Below, one piece after another: positions 34,930 through 48,826 of a stretch of DNA of 64,000 nt. Source of the stretch: Panulirus ornatus. Lineage: Eukaryota; Arthropoda; Malacostraca; Decapoda; Palinuridae. Under the pieces are notes generated by a model. The model saw only the letters and a program-made list of their open reading frames with translations, ran no database searches and was not told the origin of the DNA. Location of the stretch: NCBI RefSeq assembly GCF_036320965.1, contig NC_092264.1, positions 19,923,883 through 19,987,882 of the forward strand. The letters run 5' to 3'. A program made the position numbers and the translations under genes. Position 1 is the first letter of the stretch, and each line of letters begins with the position of its first letter.

Positions 34930-36440
34930 TTTAGTTGACTGTATAAAGGGTTTTCACCATGGATGTAAGGCGTGTGTACGAGTAGGAAGAGAGGAAAGTG
35001 ATTGGTTCCCAGTGAATGTCGGTTTGCGGCAGGGGTGCATGATGTCTCCATGATTGTTTAATTTGTTTATGGATGGGTTGGTTAGGGAGGTGAATGCAAG
35101 AGTTTTGAGAGAGGGGCAAGTATGCAGTCTGCTGTGGATGAGAGGGCTTGGGAAGTGAGTCAGTTGTTATTCATTGATGATGCAGTGCTGGTGGCTGAAT
35201 CGGGTAAGAAACTGCAGAAGTTGGTGACTGAGTTTGGTAAAGTTTGTGAAAGAAGAAAGCTGAGAGTAAATGTGAATAAGAGCAAGGTTATCAGGTTCAG
35301 TTAGGTTGAGGGACAAGTTAATTGGGAGGTAACTCTGAATGGAGAAAAACTGGAGGAAGTGAAATGCTTTAGATATCTGGGAGTGGATTTAGCAGTGGAT
35401 GGAACCATGGAAGCAGAAGTGAGTCACAGGGTGGAAGAGTGGACCGAAGGTTCTGGGAGTGTTGAAGAATGTATGGAAGGCAAGAATGTTATCTTGGAGA
35501 GCAAAAATGGGTATGTTTGAAGGAATAGTGGTTCCAACAATGTTATATGGTTGCAGGGCATGGGCTATAGATAGGGTTGTGCGGAGGAGGGTGGATGTGT
35601 TGGAAATGAAATGTTTGAGGACAGTATGTGGTGTGAGGTGTTTTGATCGAGTAAGTAATGAAAGGGTAAGAGAGATGTGTGGTAACAAAAAGAGTGTGGT
35701 TGAGAGGGCAGAAGAGGGTGTGTTGAAGTGGTTTGGTCACATGGAGAGAATGAGTGAGGAAAGATTGACAAAGAGGATATATGTGTCAGAGGTGGAGGGA
35801 ACAAGGAGAAATGGAAGACCACATTGGAGATGGAAGGATGGAATGAAAAAGATTTTGAGTGATTGGGGCCTGAAAATACAGGAGGATGAAAGTTGTGCAA
35901 GGAATAGAGTGAATTGGAACGATGCGGTATACTGAGGTGGATGTGCTTTCAATGGGTTGAATCAGGGCATGTGAAGCACCTGGAGTAAACCATAGAAAGG
36001 TCTGTGGGGCCTGGATGTAAAAAGGGAGCTGTGGTTTCAGTGCATTACACATGACAGCTAGAGACTGAATGTGAACGAATGTGGCCTTCTTGTCTTTTCC
36101 TAACGCTACCTTGCGGGAGAGATGCTATTTTATGTGTGGCAGGAAGGTGACAGGAATGGATGAAGGCAGCAAGTGTAAATATGTACATGTGTATATATTC
36201 CTAAGAGTCCACGGGGACTCTTAGGAATATACTTGATCACGCACAAAATTGTGATCCTTTCCAATGTGTATATATGTATATTTCTGTGTATGTATGTATA
36301 CGTTGAAATGTATAGGTATGTATATGTGCATATGTGGGCGTTTATGTATATACATATGTATGTAGGTGGGTTGGGCCATTCTTTGTGTTTCTTTACGTTT
36401 CCATGCTAATGCCAGAGAGAGCGACCAAGTATAATAATAA
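34930..36440 (+). mobile_element. Old RTE-like copy (subfamily B), 5'-truncated
   Basis: Begins at the reverse transcriptase (GCKACVRVGREESDWF-like, 34955), with QLLFIDDAVLVAES in place of the FADD block (35122-35304). The C-terminal frame 35459-35935 is open and lacks only the last residues. The long B-type 3' UTR with its terminal block and a taataataatga tail ends near 36440. It carries a perfect hairpin at 36194-36231. Confidence 0.86.
36194..36231. repeat. Perfect 17-base inverted repeat
   Basis: Arms 36194-36210 and 36215-36231 (tatattcctaagagtcc and its complement) with a 4-base loop (acgg). A second small palindrome follows (gatcac/gtgatc at about 36234-36254). Other RTE 3' UTR copies lack this block, so it is an insertion. 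Confidence 0.9.
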
Positions 36441-36449
36441 TGATAAAAA

Positions 36450-39060
36450 TAAATGGTTTTGAGAATAAGAGAGATGTGGTTGTATTAGGTTATATGAATG
36501 CAAAAGTGGGATGTGATGACATTGGTGAGATAGTTGGTAAATGGGGAGTGCCTGGAGTAAATGAGAGTGGAAGTTATCTTATGGATGATTATGCTGAGAG
36601 GGTTGTATTCCCTGCAAACACCTTTTTTCAGCACAAGATAATCCACAGATATACGTGAATGAGCAGTGATGGAAGAGAAGAGTAGAAGGCTTTGGTTGAG
36701 TATGTAGCAGTGAATGAAAGATTGAGAAAGGCTGTGGTGGATGGTCAGGTCGTAAGAAGATTCTTCAGAGACTTTGACCATCCCGCAGTTCTTGTGGGGA
36801 TAATGATCAGGGAGAAGTGGAGGTATGGTGTAAGGAAGAATGGAGTGGTAAAAGTTTTGGTAAGCGAGATGAATCACAAAAAATGCCGGGTGGAATATGA
36901 AAGGAAGGTAACTGAAAGCTTAGATGGAAGTTCAGTGCATGTAGGAATGCAGTCAGATGTGAATGAGGTGTTTAAAATGTTTAGAGAAATACTATTAAAG
37001 GTTGTAGAAATAGTAGTTGGATACAAGGTAGTAAGATACAGGAATAAAAAGGGCAGTACATGTTGATCGGAAGAGATTAGAAATGCTGTGGAAGAGAAGA
37101 AAAAGGAGTATGGTAGATTGCTCTTTAGGAATGTACTAGTGGAAGTTCAGCAAAGGAGGGGGAAAAATACAAAATATGTGAGCGGAATGTTAGGAAGCTG
37201 ATAGAGGAGAGCAAAGAAAGAGTAGATGAAGATGGTGGAAGAAAGTCAAGTGAAAAGTTTGGGGATAATATGGCACTATACCAGAAGAAGGTGAAAAAGG
37301 ACAGAGGTGGATATAAGAGTGGAAATGTTGATGTGAAAAATAAGGAAAGGGAATTGCTGAATCAAAAGGAGGAAGTGAAAGGAAGATGGAAGGAGTATTT
37401 TGAAGACCTGATGAATGTGGGAGAAGGGGAGGCAGCAGTTGTTGCATGTATGGGTATGGAGGAGGAAAGGAAGAGGATACAAGTGTAGGGGCCTGTTGCA
37501 AAGAAGGAGGAAAGGACAATAATGACGTTGAAGATAGGAAAGGCAACTGGAGTGGATGGGATTATGGCTGAAGTGCTGAAGTTTGAAGGGGAAAGTGTGA
37601 TAGAGTGGATGCATCTTATATGTAATTTATTATGGAAACAGAAAGTTGTGCCTGAAGATTAGGTGAAAGCTATTATTGTTCCTTTGTGCAATAGAAAAAC
37701 TGCTAAGGATGTATGTTGCAATTATAGGGGAATAAAGTCTATTAAGTATACCAGGAAAAGTGTGTGCAAGAATATTAATTGACAGTGATGGAAGTGAATC
37801 AATGCAGAGTATGTGAAGAGTAAGGGGGTTTTAGGAAAGGTAGGGGATGTATGGATTAGATTTTTGTAGTAAAGATGACCAAGGAAAAGTATTTAGTGAA
37901 AGATAAGTTGTATGCCTCTTTTATGGATCTGGAGAAAGCATATGACAAAGTCAAATGGAATGCTTTGTGGGATGTCTTTAGGATATATGGTATGGGTGAC
38001 AACTGTTGGATGGTGTAAGAGTGGATGGAGAGCTGAGCAAAAGTTTTAGGATACATGTAGGTGCGAGGCAGGGCTGTGTGATGTCACCGTGGCTTTTTGA
38101 TATATACATGGATGGAGTGTTAAGAGATATGAAAGCAAAACTAGGGAAAAGGGGTGCAGAGATGGAGTGTGGTGGTAAGATATGGTGGCTAATGGCAAGC
38201 CTGTTTGTGGATGATACTGTATTGTTTGTGGAGAGTGAAGAGGGATTGCAAAAGGTTAACCGTAAGTGTGTTTTATGATGCGTGCAAGTGTAGTAGATTG
38301 AAAGTGAATGCAAGTAAAATTTAAGTCATTGTGTTTGAAAGGAAATGGAGAAAAAGTATAGATTTTGTAAAACCATATAAATGAAAGAAGAAAGTGTACT
38401 AAATTGTGCTGTGGATATAGGGGGAAAAAAGAGTGGAAGAGGTAAAAGAATTTAAGTATCTGGGAGCTGTCTTGGGTAAGTGTGGTGATGTGGAATGAGA
38501 GATAAGGTAGAAAGCAGTACAGAGTAGAAGAGTCATTGGGTCCCTTAATAGAATAATGGATGGTAGAAGTATAAGTATGGAGGTGTCGAGAGGCTTAAGG
38601 GCAGCATAGTCCTCCCAACTCTGACCTATGTAGCCGAAACATGGATGTAGAATGAGGCACAGAGGTCAAGAATTGAGGCTGTGTGAATGAGCTATTTGAG
38701 AAGAACATGTTGAGTGACTAGATGGAATGAAGAAAGAAATGAAAGAGTGTGTGAGAAATGTGGTATGGCAAGGAATGCAAGGGGAGTGAATTTTGGAATG
38801 GTAGAATGTTTGAAACATAATACTTTGAGGTGGTTTGGGCATGTGGAAAGCAAGACTGGGAGTTTACAAGGAGAGTGTATGATAGTACAATTAAGTGGGT
38901 TGGTGTGAGTGGATGACCACCTGTGACATGGGCAAATATAGTGGAGGAATACTGAAGGGAGAGAAACAGAAGAAGAATGTGTGAAATGGTGTATTGCCAT
39001 GGCCACCCCTTGATGGGAGTTCCTGGAGGGAGCGGGCATGAGAGATATAGATAGACAGAT
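36450..39060 (+). mobile_element. Second RTE-like family, decayed copy
   Basis: A plus-strand element distinct from the main family. Endonuclease: VVLGYMNAKVG (36440-36658). Fingers: ATGVDGIMAEVLKFEGESVI (near 37540). Palm A block: SFMDLEKAYDKVKWNALWDVF (near 37915). GARQGCVMSPWLFDIYMDGV and SLFVDDTVLFVES lie in 38006-38278. The C-terminus has LRWFGHVESK (38714-38908). Many stops and frameshifts. Confidence 0.82.
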
Positions 39061-39253
39061 GATGCTGAAGGGAGAAATCACATTGTAATATCATAAGCTT
39101 ATAACTTACTGAATTTCAGAATATAGTTGATATTCACTGTAGATATATTTAAAAACTATACATCACAGTAAATCACAGATGAAGCTCAAGATAATGTGCA
39201 TGACATAAAATATTCATATCAAAACACTGTTACCATCTTATGTTTTTGATCAG

Positions 39254-39390
39254 GTGGGAGGGTCAGTGTCAAAGGTATCAGAGGTGGACGTGATGAGTGG
39301 TGGGCCATACAGCACTGTGACAGGCAGAGTAACCATCCCACCTGCACATGACTACCTTCTCATGATCATCACCACACAGTACCATGCCAA
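39254..39390 (+). CDS. CLCA: CLCA-family exon E: start of the post-VWA beta-sandwich
   Basis: The acceptor is tttttgatcag. The donor is read as CCAA/GTTAAGT, giving 45 codons plus two bases. The protein (VGGSVSKVSEVDVMSGGPYS, then TVTGRVTIPPAHDYLLMIIT, then TQYHA) matches the CLCA segment after the VWA domain, where a V-x-V-D strand is followed by x-LFLITWTT. Entry phase agrees with exon D. Exit phase 2 does not agree with the next recognised exon, which starts in phase 0, although the proteins appear contiguous by homology. See findings. Confidence 0.72.
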
Positions 39391-39611
39391 GTTAAGTGTC
39401 CTTATTTTTCATCAACATTTAATATGTTTTTGCTCTTTACATCATTAATTTATTGAAGAAGCTGTTTTGTGTTGGACACTGTGATTTTAGTTCTGTATGC
39501 TATGTTAACTCTGTTAGTCCCCATCCCATGAAATACCAGAAGTATTAATCAGTATGACTGAAGATCTCATAGTTGTCTTGCAAGAAGTGCTATGTTCTAG
39601 CTCCTGACCCA

Positions 39612-39905
39612 CAGTGGCGTATCTAGGGTATGGCAGCTCGGGTAGGTGCCCTGGGTGCCACTTGAAGGGAGGCACCACTCAACAGCTTTGTTTTTTGACA
39701 TATGCTACCCGATTGACATTTTTAACGGTTTGGTTTTGTGAGATAAGAAAAGAAACTCACCTACTTTTCAACTTTAGTAATATTTTGCCACTATCAGTTG
39801 CATTTCCGCTTCTACATTACATCCACTGTATGTACATTTTTAATCAAGCCAGGGGCACAATTTCAGTGCTTTCCATAGGCTCTATTTCCCGTAGATATGC
39901 CCCAG
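39612..39905. mobile_element. Possible hAT-like MITE
   Basis: The left end cagtggcgtatctaggg resembles the common hAT-type terminal repeat cagtggcgta. The right end tagatatgccccag at 39892-39905 is its imperfect complement. No convincing 8-base target duplication is seen and there is no transposase. Confidence 0.4.
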
Positions 39906-39929
39906 AATACTTAGGGGTATATTTTAGCT

Positions 39930-40509
39930 CAAAATACTTTTTGTTTCAAAACTAAAAGATAAGATATTCAAACACATCTATACTTAAAATAATCATGGAA
40001 ATTATATCATAATGCTCTCATTTACAGATACATACTCATTGAATACAATGCAATGGGGCAGAAATATTTTAAAATTGACTTCATTCAACATCTTAATTAA
40101 GTGTCATTAAGAGGACTAAATGTTATTATAACACCATATTTGTATTTAGCATGAGGAAAAATTTCCTATAATGAGTTTTTAAAGGAAATTTATTTTTCTG
40201 AGAAAAATACCAAATAGTTCAGGGTATTTTTTAGCTTAAAAACTTTTTGTTTCAAAAGTTCAGGGTATTTTTTTGCTCCAAAAACTTTTTGTTTCAATAG
40301 TTCGGGGAATTTTTTTGCTCCAAAAACTTTTTGTTTCAAAAGTTCAGGGTATGTTTTAGCTCCAAAAACTTTCTGTTTCAAAAGTGAAAGATAAGGTATT
40401 CAAACACTTCTATACTTGAAGTAATCATGGTTAATATATCATAATGCTCTCAATTACCGATACACACCTAGTAAATAAGATGCAAAGGATCACAAGATAT
40501 TTTGAAATT
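39930..40509 (+). repeat. ~315-bp satellite, segment 1
   Basis: AT-rich tandem repeat with landmarks cataatgctctcagttac, aacaccagatttgtattcag and gaaagataagatattcaaac. Within this segment a ~58-base subunit (ttttagctccaaaaactttt region, 40225-40390) is itself repeated three to four times. Confidence 0.9.
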
Positions 40510-42251
40510 TTTATTTTATTATACTTTGTCGCTGTCTCCTGCATTAGCAAGGTAGCACAAGGAAACAGGCGAAAGAATGGCCCAACCCACCCACATACAC
40601 ATGTATGTACATACATGTCCACACATGCACATATACTTACCTATACATCTCAATGTATACATATATATACACACACAGACATATACACATATACACATGT
40701 ACATAATTCATACTGTCTGCCTTATTCATTCCCGTCGCCACCCCACCACACATGAAATAACAACCCCTTCCCCCCACATGTGCACGAGGTACCGCCAGGA
40801 AAAGACAACAAAGGCTACATTCGTTCACACTCAGTCTCTAGCTGTCATGTATAATGCACCAAAACCACGGCTCCCTTTCTACATCCAGGACCCACAAAAC
40901 TTTCCATGGTTTACCCCAGATGCTTCACATGCCCTGGTTCAATCCATTGACAGCACGTTGACCCCGGTATACCACATTGTCCCAATTCACTCTATTCCTT
41001 GCATGCCTTTCACCCTCCTGCATGTTCAGGCCCAAAGCACTCAAATTCTTTTCCACTCCATCTTTCCACCTCCTTTTTGGTCTCCCACTTCTCCTCGTTC
41101 CCTCCACCTCTGACACATATATCCTCTTTGTCAATCTTTCCTCACTCATTCTCTCCATGTGACCAAACCATTTCAAAACACCCTCTTCTGCTCTCTTAAC
41201 CACACTCTTTTTATTACCACACATCTCTCTTACCCTTTCATTACTTATTCGATCAAACTGCCTCATACCACATATTGTCCTCAAATATCTCATTTCCAGC
41301 ACATCCACCCCTCCTCCACATAACCCTATCTATAGCCCATGCCTTGCAACCATACAACATTGTTGAAACCACTATTCCTTCAAACATACCCATTTTTGCT
41401 TTCCAAGATAACGTTCTCGACTTCCATACATTTTTCAACGCTCCCAGAAATTTTGCCCCCTCCCCCACCCTATGATTCACTTCCACTTCCATGGTTCCAT
41501 CTGCTGCCAAATCGAATCCCAGATATGTAAAACACTTCACTTCCTCCAGTTTTTCTCCATTCAAACTTACCTCCCAGTTGACTTTCCCTCAACCCTACTG
41601 TACCTAATGACCTTGCCCTTATTCACATTTACTCTCGGCTTTCTTCTTTCGCACACTTTTCCAAACTCAGTCACCAGCTTCTGCAGTTTTCACCCGAATC
41701 AGCCACCAGTGCTGTATCATCAGCAAACAACAACTGCCTTCCCAAGCTCTCTCATCCACAACAGACGGCATACTTGCCCCTCTTTCCAAAACTATTGCAT
41801 TCACCTCCCTAACAACCCCATCCATAAACAAATTAAACATCCATGGAGACATCACGCACCCCTTCTGCAAACCAGCATTCACTGAGTACCAATCACTTTC
41901 CTCTCTTCCTACTCGTACACATGCCTTACATATGTACGAGTGTACATATATTCTTAATACCTCCCACAGAGCATCTCTATCAACTCTATCATATGCCTTC
42001 TCCAGATCCATAAATGCTACATACAAATCCATTTGCTCTTCTAAGTATTTCTCATATTTTCTTCAAAGCAAACACCTGATCCACACATCCTCTACCACTT
42101 CTGAAACCACACTGCTCTTCCCCAATCTGTTGCTTTGTACATGCCTTCATCCTCTCAGTCAATACATTCCCATATGATTTCCCAGGAATACTCAACAAAC
42201 TTGTACCTCTGTAATTTGAGCACTCACTTTTATCCCCTTTGCCTTTGTACA
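40510..42251 (-). mobile_element. RTE-like copy (subfamily B) inserted in satellite, with target duplication
   Basis: A minus-strand, 5'-truncated copy with full B-type 3' UTR and terminal block. Coding remnants are at 40925-41308, 41253-41564, 41667-42032 and 42052-42252. The satellite word attttgaaatt stands at both flanks (40499-40509 and 42252-42262), an 11-base target-site duplication. Confidence 0.92.
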
Positions 42252-43575
42252 ATTTTGAAATTAATTTTATTTAACACCTCTGTTGAGTGTCACTAAGATG
42301 ACTAAATGGTATTTTAACACCATATTTGTGTTCAACATTGAAAAATATTTCTTATTATAAGTTTTTAAAGGAAATCTGTTTTTCTGAGAAAAATACCAAA
42401 AAACTTTGTTTCAAAATTGAAAGATAAGATACTCAAACACTTCTGTACTTGAAAGAATCATGGAAAATATATCATAATGCTCTCAGTACCCAATACATAC
42501 TTGGTGAATGCAATACAAAAGAACAGGAAATATGTTGAAATTGACTTCATTGAACAGCTTAACTGAATGTCATTAAGACAACTAAACATTATTTATCACC
42601 AGATTTGTATTCAGCATGAAAAATACTTCTTATAATGAGTCTTTAAAGGAAATTTATTTTTTTGAGAAAAATACCAAAAATTATAGGTAATAGTTCTGGA
42701 GTTTTCTTTAGCTCCAAAAACATTTTGTTTCAACATTGAAAGATAAAATGTTCAAACACCTCTGTACTTAAAATAATCATGGAAAATATGTCATAATGCT
42801 TTCAGTTACCAATACATATCCAGTAAATATGATGCAAAGGAGCAGAAAATATTTTAGAAATCATCATTTAACAGCTTGAGTGTCATTAAGATGACTAAAC
42901 ATTATTTTAACACCAGATTTGTATTCAGCATGAAAAATACTTCTTATAATGAGTTTTTAATGGAAATATATTTTTCTGAGAAAAATACCAAAAATTGAAG
43001 GTAATAAATACTTCAGGGTAATATTTAGCTCCAAAAACTTTTTGTTTCAAAATTGAAAGATAAGATAATCAAAATCTTGTATACTTGAAATAATCATGGT
43101 TAATATGCCATAATGTTCTCAGTTACTTATATATACCTAGGAAATAAAATGCAAGAAATTAGAAAATATTTTGACATTGATTTCATGTAACAGCTTAATT
43201 AAGTGTCATTAAGAAGACTAAACGATATTTCAGCACCATATTTTTATTTAGCATGAAAAATACTTCTTGTAATAAGCTTTTAAAGTAAATCTGTTTTTCT
43301 AAGAAAAATTTCAAAAATTTAAGGTAATAATAGTTCAGGGTATTTTTTAGCTGAAAAACCTTTTGTTTCAAAAGTGAAAGATATATTCAAATACTTCTAT
43401 ATCTGAAATGATCATGGAAAATATATAATGCTCTCAGTTACCGATATAGAATCAGTAAATATGATGCAAAGGAAAAAAAATATTTTGAAATTAACTTCAT
43501 TTAACAGCTTCATTGAATGTCATAAAGATGACTAAATGTTATTTTAACACCAGATTTGTATTCAGCAGGAAAAAT
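42252..43575 (+). repeat. ~315-bp satellite, segment 2
   Basis: The landmark ataatgctctcagt recurs at about 42474, 42791, 43108 and 43424, giving 316-317-base spacing. Confidence 0.93.
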
Positions 43576-45990
43576 ATATTATTATTTATTATACTTTGTT
43601 ACTGTCTCCCACGTTAGAGAGAATGCGCAAGGAAACAGACGAAAGAATGGCCCAACCCACCCACATACACATGTATATACCTACACGTCCACACACGCAC
43701 ATGTACATACCTATACATCTCAACGTATACATATATATACACACACAGACATATACATATATACACATGTACATAATTCATACTGTCTGTCCTTATTCAT
43801 TCCCGTCGCCACCCCACCACACATGAAATGACAACCCCTCCCCCCGCGTGTGCATGAGATAGTGCTAGGAAAAGACAACAAGGGCTTTATTCGTTCACAC
43901 TCAGTCTCTAGCTGTCATGTACAATGCACCGAATCCACAGCTCCCTTTCCACATCCAGGACCCACAAAACTTTCCATGGTTTACCTCAGATGCTTCACAT
44001 GCCCTGGTTCAATCCATTGACAGCACGTCGACCCCGGTATATCACATTGTTCCAATTCACTCTATTCCTTGCAGGCCTTTCACCCTCCTGCATGTTCAGG
44101 CCCTGATCGCTCAAAATCTTTTTCACTCCATCTTTCCACCTTCAATTTGGTCTCCCACTTCTTCTTGTTCCCTCCACCTCTCACACATATATCCTCTTTG
44201 TCAATCTTTCCTCACTCATTCTCTCTATGTGACCAAACCATTCAAAACACCCTCTTCTGCTCTCTTGGCCACACTCTTTTTATTACCACACATCCCTCTT
44301 ACCCTTTCATTACTTACTCGATCAAACCACCTCACACCACATATTGTCCTCAAACCTCTCATTTCCAGCACATCGACCCTCCTCCGCACAACTCTATCTA
44401 TAGTCCTTGCCTCGCAACCATATAACATTGTTGGAACCACTATTCCTGAAAACATACCCATTTTTGCTTTCCAAGATAACGTTTTCAACTTCCACACATT
44501 TTTCAACACTCCCAGAACTTTCGCTTCCTCCCCCACCCTATGATTCACTCCCACTTCCATGGTTCCATCCACTGCCAAATCCACTCCCAGGTATCTAAAA
44601 CACTTCACTTTCTCCAGTTTTTCTCCATTCAAACTTACCTCCCACTTGACTTGTCCCTCAACCCTACTGTACCTAATAACCTTGTCTTATTCACATTTAC
44701 TCTCAGCTTTCTTCTTTCACACACTTTACCAAACTCAGTCACCAGCTTCTGCAGTTTCTCACCCGAATCAGCCACCAGCACTGTATCATCAGCGAACAGC
44801 AACTGACTCACTTCCCAAGCTCACTCATCCACAACAGACTGCATACTTGCCCCTCTTTCCAAAACTCTTGCATTCACCTCCCTAACAACCCCATCCATAA
44901 ACAAGTTAAACAACCATGGAAACATCACGCACCCCTGCCGCAAACCAACATTCACTGAGAACCAATCATTTTCCTCTCTTCCTGCTCGTACACTTGTCTT
45001 ATATCCTCGATAAACACTTTTCTCTGCTTCTAACAACTTGCCTCCCACACCATATATTCTTAATACCTTCCACAGAGCATCTCTATCAACTCTACCATAT
45101 GCCTTCTCCAGATCCATAAATGCTACATACAAATCCATTTGCTTTTCTAAGGATTTCTCTCATACATTCTTCAAAGCAAACACCTGATCCACACATCCTC
45201 TATCACTTCTGAAACCACACTGCTCTTCTCCGATCTGATGCTCTGTACATGCCTTCACCCTCTCAATCAATACCCTTCCATTAATTTCCCAGGAATACTC
45301 AACAAACTTATACCTCTGTAATTTGAGCACTCACTTTTATCCCCTTGGCCTTTGTACAATGGCGTTATGCAAATATTCTGCCAATCCTCAGGCACCTCAC
45401 CATGAGTCATACATACATTAAATAATCTTAAAAACCAGTCAACAACGCAGTCACCCCCTTTTTTGATAAATTCCACTGCAATACCATCCAAACCCACTGC
45501 CTTGCCAGCTTTCATCTTCTGCAAAGCTTTTACTACCTCTTCTCTGTTTGCCAAATATTCTCCCTAACCCTCTCACTTTGCACAACACCTCGACCAAAAC
45601 CCCCTATATCTGCCACTCTATCATCAAACACATTCAACAAACCTTCCAGATACTCACTCCATCTCCTTCTCACATCACCACTATTTGTTATCACCTCCCC
45701 ATTAGCCCCCTTCACTGATTTTCCCATTTGTTCCCTTGTCTTATGCACTTTATTTACCTCCTTCCAAAACATCTTTTTATCTTCCTAAAATTTAATGATA
45801 CTCTCTCACCCCAACTGTCATTTTCCCTCTTTTTCACCTCTTGCACCCTTCTCTTGACCTCCTGCCTCTTTCTTTTATACATCTCCCAGTCATTTGCATT
45901 ATTTCCCTGCAAAAATCGTCCAAATGCCTCTCTCTTCTCTTTCACTAATAATCTTACGTCTTCATCCCACCACTCACTACCCTTTCTAAT
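43576..45990 (-). mobile_element. RTE-like copy (subfamily B) inserted in satellite
   Basis: A minus-strand copy from a tattattatttattatac tail through 3' UTR, C-terminus (44225-44632), palm, fingers (44821-45554) and linker (45533-45945), 5'-truncated at about 45990. It has scattered indels; the ORF pieces stay long. The satellite phase differs on the two sides, so about half a monomer was lost at insertion. Confidence 0.9.
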
Positions 45991-48826
45991 CTCCTATACT
46001 TGAAATAATCATTTAACATATATCATTATGCTCTCCGGTACCGATTCATACCCAGTAAATACGATGCAAAGAATCACAAAACATTTTGAAATTGACTTCA
46101 GTTAACACCTTAATTGAATGTTGTAAAGACGACTAAATTATATTTAACACTAGATTTGTATTCAGCAAGAAAAGTACTTCATATATTGAGTTTATAAAGG
46201 AAATTTTTTTTTTGTGATAAAAATCCCAAAATTGAAGGTTATTTTTGGGCATCAAAACTTTTTGTTTCAAAATTGAACGATAAGATATTCAAACACTTCA
46301 GTACTTGAAATAATCATGAGAAATATATCATAATGCTATTAGTTGCTGATACATACTCAGTATATAAGATGCAGAGTAACAGAAATATTTTAAAATTGAC
46401 TTCATTCAACAGCTTAATTGAGTGTCATTAAGAGGACTAAAGGTTATTCTAACATCATAATTGTATTCAATGGAAAATACTTCTTATAAAGAGTTTTTTA
46501 AGGAAATTCATTTTTTGAGAAAAATACCGAAAATTGAAAGTATTTTTTAGCTCCCAAAGCTTTTTGTTTCAAAATTGAAAGATAAGATATTCAAAGAGTT
46601 CTATACTTGAAATAATCATGGAAAATATATCATAATGCTCTTAGTACCCAATACATACTCAGTAAATGTTTTAAAATTGACCTCATTTTCCAGCTTAACT
46701 AAATGTCATAACATTATTCTAACACCATATTTGTATTAAGCAGGAAAAATACTTCGTATATTTAGTCTTTAAAGGATATCTGTTTATCTGAGAAAAATAC
46801 CAAAAATTGAAGATAATAGTTCAGGAGATTTTTTAGCCCAAAATACCTTCTTGTTTCAAAATTTAAAGACAAGATATTCAAACACTTCTATACTTGAAAT
46901 AATCATTCAGCATATATCATAATCCTCTCAGTTACTGATACATACTCAGTAAATGCAAAGGAACAAAAAATCTTTAAATTGACTTCATTTAAGAGCTTGA
47001 TTAAAGATGATGAAGATGACTAAATGTCATATTCAGATTTTATTCAGCATTGAAAATACTTCTTATAATGAGTTTTTAAAGGAATTCTATGTTTCCGAGA
47101 ACAATACCAAAAATTGTAGGTAATAGTTCAGGGTATTTTTTAGAGGACTAATCATTATTTTAACACCAGATTTGTATTCAGCATGAAAAAACTTCTGATA
47201 ATGAGTTTATAAAGGAATTTTTTTTTTTTTTGAGAAAAATGTCAAAACTTTAAGGTAATAGTTCAGGTTTTTTTTAGCTGAAAAACTTTTCTCCTTCAAA
47301 ATTGAAAGATAAGATATTCAAATTCTTCTATATTTGAAATAATCATGGAAAATATATCATGATGCTCTCAGTTACTGATATATAATCAGTAACTACAATG
47401 TAAAGGAACAAAAAATATTTTAAAATTGATTTCATTTAACTGGTTAATTGAATGTCATAAAGATGACTAAATGTTATTTTAACATCAGCTTTGTATTCAG
47501 TAGGAAAAATACTTCTTATTATGAGTCTTTAAAGGAAATCTATTTTTTTGAGAAAAATACCAAAAATTGAAGGTAATAGTTCAGATTTTTTAGCTCAAAA
47601 AACTTCTTGTTTTAAAATTTTGAGACAAGATATTCAAATATTTCTATACTTGAAATAATCATGGAACATATATCATAATCCTTGCAGTTACCAATTCATA
47701 CCCAGTAAGTACAATGCAAAGGATCAGAAAATATTTTAAAGTTGACTTCATTTAACAGCTTAATTGAATGTCATAAAGACAACTAAACACATTTAACAGC
47801 TTAATTGAATGTCATAAAGACAACTAAACAATATCTTAACACCAGCTTTGTATTCAACTTGAAAAATACTTCTTATAATGAGTTTTTAAAGGAATTCTAT
47901 TAACTGAGAAAAATGCCAAAATTTGAGGTAATAGCTCAGTGTATGTTTTAGCTCAAAAACTTTTTGTTTTAAAATAGAAAGATAAGATATTCAAACACTT
48001 CTATACTCGAAATAATTATGGACAATATACCATAATGCTCTTAGTCACTGTTACATACCCAGTAAATTTGATGCACACAATCAGAAAGTATTTAAGATAG
48101 AATTCATTTAACAGCTTAATTGAATGTCATAAAGACGACTATACAATATTCTAACACCAGATTTGTATAAGCATGAAATAAACTTTTCATGAGTTTTTAA
48201 AGGAAATCTATTTTCTTACGAAAATGCCAAAAACTGAAGGTAACAGTTCAGGGTATTTTTTAGCTCAAAAAATTTTTTGCTTCAAAATTAAAAGATGAAA
48301 TATTCAAACACTTCTATACTTGAAATAATCATTGAAAATATATCGTAATGTTCTCAATACCTGATACATGCTCAGTAAATATGATACAAATGAACAGAAA
48401 ATATTCTGAAATTGACATCATTTTACAGCTTAACTGAATGTCAGAAAGATGACTAAATGTTATTCTAAACTCAGATTTGTATGCAGCAGGAAAAATATTT
48501 CTCATATTGAGTCTTTCAAGGAAATCTATTTTTCTGAGAAAAATACCAAAAATTGAAGGTAATAGATCAGATTTTTTAGCTCAAAAAACTTTTTTTCCAA
48601 AATTTAAAGGCAAGATATTCAAACATTTCTATACTTGAAATAATCATTCAACATATATCATAATCCTCTCTGTTACTGATACATACTCAGTAAATATGAT
48701 GCAAGGGAACAAAAAATATCTTTAAATTGACTTGATTTAACAGCTTAATTAAATATGATGACGATGATTAAATGTCATATTATCACCAGATTTGTATTCA
48801 GCATGAAAAAGCCTTCTTATAATGAG
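45991..48826 (+). repeat. ~315-bp satellite, segment 3
   Basis: Landmarks recur at about 46030, 46329, 46631, 46917, 47357, 47672, 48031, 48344 and 48659. Most spacings are 286-315; 440 and 359 mark internal duplications, for example a ~45-base repeat at 47735-47830. Confidence 0.93.

Noticed and set aside
39930..48826. Satellite repeats considered as a CRISPR-like array
   Set aside because: Monomers are ~315 bp and contiguous, without short repeats and unique spacers.
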